Source: Diplonema japonicum
Taxonomy: Eukaryota; Euglenozoa; Diplonemea; Diplonemida; Diplonemidae
Assembly: GCA_964019335.1 (NCBI GenBank)
Contig: OZ025697.1
Location: 369,571-433,570 of the forward strand
Reading direction: 5' to 3'
Length of the DNA stretch: 64,000 nucleotides
Part shown: positions 58,746 to 64,000 of the stretch, piece by piece
Numbering within the stretch: position 1 is the stretch's first letter
How the letters are laid out: every line of letters begins with the position of its first letter
Made by a program: the position numbers and the translations under genes
Notes under the pieces: generated by a model
What the model was told of the DNA's origin: nothing
The model's input: the letters and a program-made list of their open reading frames with translations, nothing else
Databases searched by the model: none

Positions 58746-61388
58746 TCAGAAGGGGGATGGTGCCTCAGAGTACCTTCCGGGGGAGGCTGCTGCCGAATAT
58801 CTACGCGTAGCGTCCGGAAGCTCATAACCCCCAGAAAGAGAGAGGCTCAGCTCATTGCCAATGTCTTTGACAGCCCAGCCGTCAGGGGTCGTGAGGAGGG
58901 TGTCTATCTTCTGGGTGGTGAAGGGTCGAGGGAGGGACAGGTCGCCTTGAAGGATTGCCACAACCTTCAGAAGGGAGGGATCCTTCTCAGAGAGTGTCTT
59001 GAGAGCTGCTATATTCCTCGAGGCGAAAGCATCTTTGTACAGAGGGGACCAGGAGTCGGGGACAGGGCCATCGAAGATGTTCCACACACCTTGCACAAGG
59101 GCGAAAGTTTGCAGGTTCAGCTGATAAACTGTCATCCCATCCCATGTGTCGATTGGACGCGTGTGTACTTGCAGAGAGGTGTCCAGGACTGCCCCAGCAG
59201 TGCTGCTTCTTCTTCCGCTCCCGTCTCCAGCGGCCGCAGCTTCAGCTGCAGAGCCAGCAAGGAGGCAGGTGGTTCCGAAGCCTACAGCTGCATCGGCCAG
59301 TGCCCTGCTCACCTCCACACACCCACCGATTGTTGTCATGAAGCGCTGCTTCGTATTTCCCATCATCCCATGCAGGACACGGCCCCCACACAGTCCCACC
59401 GTCACCTGCCCTGCCCACCCTGACCCCTCAAGTGCCCCGTACACATTGAGTGCGAACTTCCCCGACTGCGCCGCATGCATCACACACTTCTTGCTGGTGT
59501 TCCACCCGACAAGAACTGTGCCGCTGCACAGTGCCGTCACCACCCCGTCCGTCCTGTTCACCCCGTCCAGCACCACTCCCAGCACCTCCCCCACTGCGTC
59601 CACAACACTCCCGACCTTCAGTATCTCGCTGAACTCGATTCGTGTTGTCCCCATGGTCCCCACAGCTTGCGTCAGCTTGTTCTTGGTGATACCTTTCCCG
59701 TGCTGCGGTGTTGCCCCTTGCTGCCTTCTTAGTGTCGCTTGTGAGTTGTTCGATTCGTTGCTGGACCTGAGGTTCACATGTTTCCGCTTCTCCACCGCCT
59801 TCTCCAGGTCCCCAACACGTTGTTTGAGCTTCGTGGGAACAAGAAGCACAATGGGGACACTTCCCACCCCCTTCAGGAGCTGGTGTCCGATCTTCAGTGT
59901 TGCAGGGTTTCCTACATCTTGTAGACCTCCAACTTGTTCCAGCTTTTCAAGCACCTCCTCAGTGACAGCAACAGCTCCCCCGACAGAGACTGCCTCCACC
60001 CTTGCTGTCTTGTTCACTGTGGGTCCCATGTAGTCGGTCCTCCCTGTTGTCGGGTTCACCTCCAGACGAGCCGGTCCGGTGTGTACTCCAATCCTCACCC
60101 GCAGCCCCTTCCAAGCCCCCCCACAGGCCTTGCAGAGAGGGTGTTCCAAGAGGGACGAGGGCCACGGTTGTGCCACAAGCTCTTCTTGCGCCATCAAGCT
60201 GAAGCGGACTGCATCCTCCACAGCATCAAAGGCCACCATGAAGGCATCCCCGATCGTCTTCACCTCGTACCCGTTCGTCCTGTAGATGCACTCCCGCATC
60301 GCCTGGTTGTGCAAGTCCATCGCAGTCCGCATCGCAGTCGTGTGCTTCTCCCAGATGTCTGTCGATGACTGGATGTCGGTGAAGGCGATTGTCACTGACC
60401 CTTCCCCACCCATTCCAGGGGGGTTCTGCCGCACAGGGAAATGTTTGAAAATGCAATCACCCTCCATGTCGTGCAGGTCACTGGTGCTGTCAGAGAGGTG
60501 TGAGAAGAGGGCATCAGGGAGGTAAGGTTTGTAGAGCTTCAGGTTTGCGATGAGGGAGAGGAAGGCCTCTTGCAGCTCACTGGAGCCCCCTTTTTGCCCC
60601 CTCAAAAGGTGGTGTTCAGCTGCATCGAGATCGAACTTCACGAGGGACGCAGCAACACGGTTCGCCATGTTCACGTCCTCCTCAGACTTCTGCTGCTCGG
60701 AACGCATTCCGTGCGCGAAGTTGCGTGTCATCACGAAGTCTGCGTAGAAGACGAAGAGGCGCATGGGGAAAACAAGTGAAAACCAGTAGCTGCCCTGCGC
60801 CTCGCGAGGGTAGCTGTCAGGATCGTAGGAGGAAGGGACGATGTCGTAGAGGCCGAAGCGGAAGCCTTCTTCAACGGTTTTAAGAGCGACATAGAAAAGG
60901 ATGACCCCGCAGGTGATGAGGGCGGTGGTGTCGCGACAGCAAGTGAGCAGCAGAACGTCCATGATGAGGACAGCACCTGTCCAGGCATCGAGCTTGCCGT
61001 AGACAAGGAGATCGCCGAAGAGGAAGAGCGTCATGCCGATGGAGATGATGAAGAACTCTGCGACGCCCACTGGGCAGGTCTTCGTGTGGATAATGTAGAT
61101 GAGAAAGCACAACGACAGGATAGCACGCATCCCCGACATGAACAGGGCGTTGTACCAGTTGATGGTGACAAGGCTGTGCGATGCAATCATGACGGACGCC
61201 ACGAAGATGATCACAATCATAGGGAACAGGATGCCCTTCCTAGCCCGCATGGAGGGGTCGTCTTCAGGACTCTCCACCCATGACATCAGCCATCTGTAGA
61301 AGCTTCTTTTTGACGGTGTTTGTCTTGCTTCTTCTGAGTTGCAGCTCTCCACATCATATCGATAGGCGTGGTCCGGACTGCTGGCCAT
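58746..61388 (-). CDS. class III nucleotide cyclase, membrane type, copy 4
   Basis: Predicted 880 residues. The first ~120 residues match copy 3 almost exactly. Membrane helices 4-6 are the most divergent of the family (LITCGVILFYVALKTVEEG, WFSLVFPMRLFVFY). The catalytic domain is intact, and the segment after it (EKLEQVGGLQDVGNPATLK) matches copy 1. The loop after the second cyclase-like domain carries an Ala/Gly/Ser-rich insertion (GSAAEAAAAGDGSGRRSS) absent from the others. It is the first gene of the tandem set in transcription order. Confidence 0.85.
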   Translation of the reverse strand: MASSPDHAYRYDVESCNSEEARQTPSKRSFYRWLMSWVESPEDDPSMRARKGILFPMIVIIFVASVMIASHSLVTINWYNALFMSGMRAILSLCFLIYIIHTKTCPVGVAEFFIISIGMTLFLFGDLLVYGKLDAWTGAVLIMDVLLLTCCRDTTALITCGVILFYVALKTVEEGFRFGLYDIVPSSYDPDSYPREAQGSYWFSLVFPMRLFVFYADFVMTRNFAHGMRSEQQKSEEDVNMANRVAASLVKFDLDAAEHHLLRGQKGGSSELQEAFLSLIANLKLYKPYLPDALFSHLSDSTSDLHDMEGDCIFKHFPVRQNPPGMGGEGSVTIAFTDIQSSTDIWEKHTTAMRTAMDLHNQAMRECIYRTNGYEVKTIGDAFMVAFDAVEDAVRFSLMAQEELVAQPWPSSLLEHPLCKACGGAWKGLRVRIGVHTGPARLEVNPTTGRTDYMGPTVNKTARVEAVSVGGAVAVTEEVLEKLEQVGGLQDVGNPATLKIGHQLLKGVGSVPIVLLVPTKLKQRVGDLEKAVEKRKHVNLRSSNESNNSQATLRRQQGATPQHGKGITKNKLTQAVGTMGTTRIEFSEILKVGSVVDAVGEVLGVVLDGVNRTDGVVTALCSGTVLVGWNTSKKCVMHAAQSGKFALNVYGALEGSGWAGQVTVGLCGGRVLHGMMGNTKQRFMTTIGGCVEVSRALADAAVGFGTTCLLAGSAAEAAAAGDGSGRRSSTAGAVLDTSLQVHTRPIDTWDGMTVYQLNLQTFALVQGVWNIFDGPVPDSWSPLYKDAFASRNIAALKTLSEKDPSLLKVVAILQGDLSLPRPFTTQKIDTLLTTPDGWAVKDIGNELSLSLSGGYELPDATRRYSAAASPGRYSEAPSPF

Positions 61389-61923
61389 CACACCTGGAAT
61401 AAGGGACTATGATAAAGAGAAACAAAAAAGAAGAGAGAAGGATCAAAAGGTATAGAAACAAAAACAATAGCCATTTTTTTTTAAATTCTTATTTAATGTT
61501 CTTGGGGGGGGGGGGGGAAGAGGGTTCTTTCTTTTTGGAAAAAAAAAATGCGATGTCACATGCAAACTCCGCGCGAGAGCCGCAGGCCCCTAAAGGGGGA
61601 GGGGAATGGTCAGTACTAGGTAGCTCTCAGCTTCAAATCTCGCGACTCCTCCAGATGCTGACCTCATCAGGCGAGAGGGAGAACTGTTCCCGACCAAAAA
61701 AAAAAAGGAAAGAAAAATGCTGTAATAAAGAAAATCAGCGGGAGGGGGGGCAGAAACAGTTCAGACGTTCTGGCCCTCAGAATGGTTTAAGAAGAAGGAG
61801 GGAAAAAAAGTGCCTCAAAATAAACCATTAAAAATTATCTGTGTGCATATAAAGCCCCCTCCCCCTCCCCCTCACCCCGTTGGAAAACGTAGGTTTCATC
61901 ACACCATTCCTCTTTTACCCCTC
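61389..61923. other. spacer without gene
   Basis: Mixed and G/C-run sequence; nothing recognised. Confidence 0.5.
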
Positions 61924-62721
61924 TTAGTTAATGATATTGTTTTTGTTCATACTTAGAGAGCTCCTCTTGGAACGGTAGGTTTCAAGCCATCGTGCCCGAA
62001 GTGCATCGTCACCACTCTGTTCCCTGCGCAAGGCGGCGAGGTTAGAGCCGCGCCTCATGGGCGTCTCACCGTACTGCTCTCTGTACTTTGTCAAGGCCGC
62101 CTCCTTAGAAGAGACCTCAGACATCATCATGGCCACCGCAGGTACGGGCTGCACAACGTTCCTATGCGCAGCCGCTGGTCGTTTCTGCCTAAATTCGTCA
62201 AGATATTTTTGCTTCGCGGTACCAATGCACACAGCAGGAGTTTGGTAATGGTATGCTGCAGGCTGAGCTGATGTGTGGTATATATAAGGACGCTGCTTTG
62301 TGTTTCTATCGAGACCCACGTGTAGTTCAGGCATTACGTCGTCGATGGCTTTTTTCATTTCGTTTGATATCTCGCCCGGTTGTTCTAGGATTCTTTCTGC
62401 AGCATCGGTTCCACCGTATTTTGCAAAGAAATTTTTAAAAACGCATTCCGGGTTGGTGAAGGTGACACCGTCGTCCCAGCCCAGGCCTGCGTACCCATAG
62501 CGGTCATATTTGTCCTTCAGGTCCTCGTTCCCCAGGACCTCCCATGCGTTGCAGATTTTTGCGAAAGCCTCCCAGTCCCCTCCCCGGGTCCTCCTCGGGT
62601 GGGTTTTTAACGCCATCTCTCTGAACCCTTTCCTCACCTCTTTTTGGTACGCGTTCCTGTCGATGCTCAACAGTCGGTAAGGGTCGTCACCTTCGCTTAC
62701 TGCTGCGTTTCGAAGGGGCAT
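61924..62721 (-). CDS. J-domain-like protein with HPR in place of HPD
   Basis: Predicted 265 residues. Residues ~12-75 follow the DnaJ J domain: DPYRLLSIDRNAYQKEVRKG (helices I-II), FREMALKTHPRR at the loop, FAKICNAWEVLGNEDLKDKY (helix III), then DRYGYAGLGW. The invariant HPD tripeptide reads HPR, which in known J proteins stops stimulation of Hsp70 ATPase. Similar J-like proteins occur in the ciliary axoneme. The C-terminal 150 residues are unrecognised, with a basic end. Confidence 0.8.
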   Translation of the reverse strand: MPLRNAAVSEGDDPYRLLSIDRNAYQKEVRKGFREMALKTHPRRTRGGDWEAFAKICNAWEVLGNEDLKDKYDRYGYAGLGWDDGVTFTNPECVFKNFFAKYGGTDAAERILEQPGEISNEMKKAIDDVMPELHVGLDRNTKQRPYIYHTSAQPAAYHYQTPAVCIGTAKQKYLDEFRQKRPAAAHRNVVQPVPAVAMMMSEVSSKEAALTKYREQYGETPMRRGSNLAALRREQSGDDALRARWLETYRSKRSSLSMNKNNIIN

Positions 62722-63526
62722 GGTGGGAGGAGGTTTCCCTTTTTTTTTTCTTCTTTTTTTTTCTCGGTTTGCAAAGTAAGCAAAAATACGAAGAATAATA
62801 ATAATAAAAAATAGTGATTATTTGAAAATAGAATACCGTTCCGTGTGAGGTGTTTACATATAAAAAAAGAGGGGGGGGTATGGAGAGGACTGTTAACGTT
62901 GGGAAAAAAAAAACAAAAAAAAGGGAGGAGGGGTGTGTCATTTTTTTTTCCCGTTAGCTTAGCAGTTCGTTAAACAAACCACAATCTGGGAGGAAGGGGG
63001 AGGTAATGGGAATAAGTACTGGAGGGGAGACACCCCCTTTTTTAAAAAAAAAATTTTTTTTTTCTCTTCAAAACACAGACAGGTATACCGTGTGTGCAGC
63101 AAGATTTCAAGCGGTCATTTTTTTTACTTCTCTCCCTCATTTTTTTTCTGGGGGGGGGAAACAAAAGCCACTCGATAGGGGAAGGTTTTCCTTAATATTC
63201 TCATTACATTAAGTATTTACTTTTCCCTAAGAACAAAGAGGGGGGGGGGTTTTTTCTTAAAAAGAAAGGGAGGGGGGAAGTAATTTTCTTTTCCTTATTC
63301 TTTTCTCCTCTTTATCAACATCACTATGATTGGGGGAGGGGAGGGAGACCGTCAGCAAGTGACTAGCAACAATAGAAAACGTGATAATATACTTTAAAAA
63401 AAAAAAAAAAAACAGAACTCAATCTCAGTGTTTTTCTTTTCTTTTCTTTCCTTCTACCTTCTTTCTTTGGGGCATATGGGTCAGGGTGCCGAAGTTAAAG
63501 AATTTCTTTCCGCCATTTTTTTTTTT
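62722..63526. other. low-complexity spacer
   Basis: A/T/G/C runs; no gene. CACTATGATTGGGG at ~63324 resembles the beginning of the element end motif. Confidence 0.5.
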
Positions 63527-64000
63527 TTAACCATCTACCAACGGACCATTTTTGCCCACCAGGGGGTAAATTTTCAAAACTTCAAAAAAAGCTATTCCAG
63601 CGCAACGCCGGGGCTATATGCCCCCAGAAATGCCTCCAGATGTCCCAATTCTAGAGAGAGGGTGCCCACGGCAGGGTTCACCCCCACAACATTGTCAAAA
63701 ATATCGTTCCTGAAGTGCCCGAGAGGGGATACAAAACAAGTCAAAAAAATCGACTGTAAAATTCTATAAAAAGCTATTTATTAAGGCCTTCTTGACGCGG
63801 TTCGTATGTGCCCCAGGGCTGGGGGACTTCTTTTTTGACCCCGGGAGGGGTTTCTGGGGGGTATCCCCGGCAAGGTGGTAGTCTTTGAAGCACGGAGTCA
63901 CGCAAAGTTGTACCAAGCAGGCTGAACACTGAAATAGGGGTCTTTTCGACTTGCAATGCTTGCACCGCACGTTGCACTACTTTTTCGGGGAAATGGTCCC
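63527..64000 (-). mobile_element. piggyBac-type transposon, one end, runs off window
   Basis: Begins TTAA-CCATCTACCAACG, the same terminus as the MITE at 34847. Inside it the minus-strand coding end of a piggyBac-type transposase is found from 63764. The other terminus lies beyond the window. Confidence 0.8.
63764..63976 (-). CDS. piggyBac transposase, C-terminal Cys-rich domain (partial)
   Basis: The visible codons give a cross-brace zinc finger like the one that ends piggyBac transposases: CKHCKSKRPLFQCSACLVQL, then CVTPCFKDYH, with six Cys and a His in the usual spacing. In piggyBac this domain binds the inner parts of the transposon ends. An in-frame TAG at 63979-63977 interrupts the frame just upstream; it could be a premature stop, or the TAG could be the acceptor of an intron (AAAAAGTAG precedes). 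The DDD catalytic core is outside the window. Confidence 0.7.
   Translation of the reverse strand, partial: CNVRCKHCKSKRPLFQCSACLVQLCVTPCFKDYHLAGDTPQKPLPGSKKKSPSPGAHTNRVKKALINSFL

Noticed and set aside
41659-60525. Many long plus-strand open frames repeated in the cyclase genes
   Set aside because: They are antisense shadows of the G+C-rich cyclase coding sequence and repeat only because the genes are duplicated.

Overview
The window looks like nuclear DNA of a protist, most likely a euglenozoan and possibly a diplonemid (inference; no rRNA or spliced-leader gene is present to test it). The reasons are: every gene I can support lies on the minus strand, some separated by only 70-200 bases; T- or C-rich tracts ending in AG sit just before several start codons, as expected for trans-splicing acceptors; and a family of membrane nucleotide cyclases has the same catalytic block layout as the trypanosomatid receptor-type adenylate cyclases. 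Spacers are crowded with A, T, C and G homopolymers.

Reading in the direction of transcription (right to left): a piggyBac-type transposon end at the right edge; a J-domain-like protein; four near-identical cyclases (61388-41485) with mobile-element relics between them; two F-box proteins, one of which ends inside the TTAA target of a piggyBac-type MITE; an LRR protein; a WW-domain protein; a short tandem repeat array; an unknown helical protein; an axonemal-type protein; a MYND-finger membrane protein; an ELO fatty acid elongase; a pair of PPEF-like phosphatases; aspartoacylase, a WD40 protein, an asparaginase-fold protein, a proton-pyrophosphatase-like pseudoenzyme and a GT15 mannosyltransferase in tight succession; a Sep15-like protein; a 2OG dioxygenase; a glutathione S-transferase; a proline-rich protein; a cyclase-family relative without the catalytic domain; a tRNA-Ala; and a PDZ protein.

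The strongest new observation is the intron structure. Seven genes can be assembled across twelve short introns (39-63 nt, one of 133 nt) that start GTATG or GTGCG. Most carry a long sense-strand poly(A) run, often directly before the AG acceptor, where a pyrimidine tract would be expected. Translated unspliced, several of these give false poly-lysine stretches. Every spliced model is in frame, and several restore family motifs.

Other themes are pseudoenzymes (pyrophosphatase without its catalytic acidic motifs, Sep15 without its CxU redox motif, J domain with HPR for HPD, cyclase relative without the catalytic domain), patchy sequence identity between tandem paralogues that points to recent gene conversion, and at least three mobile-element families: piggyBac-type with a MITE, a hAT-like MITE with a perfect 8-bp target duplication, and an unclassified element with a structured 85-bp end.
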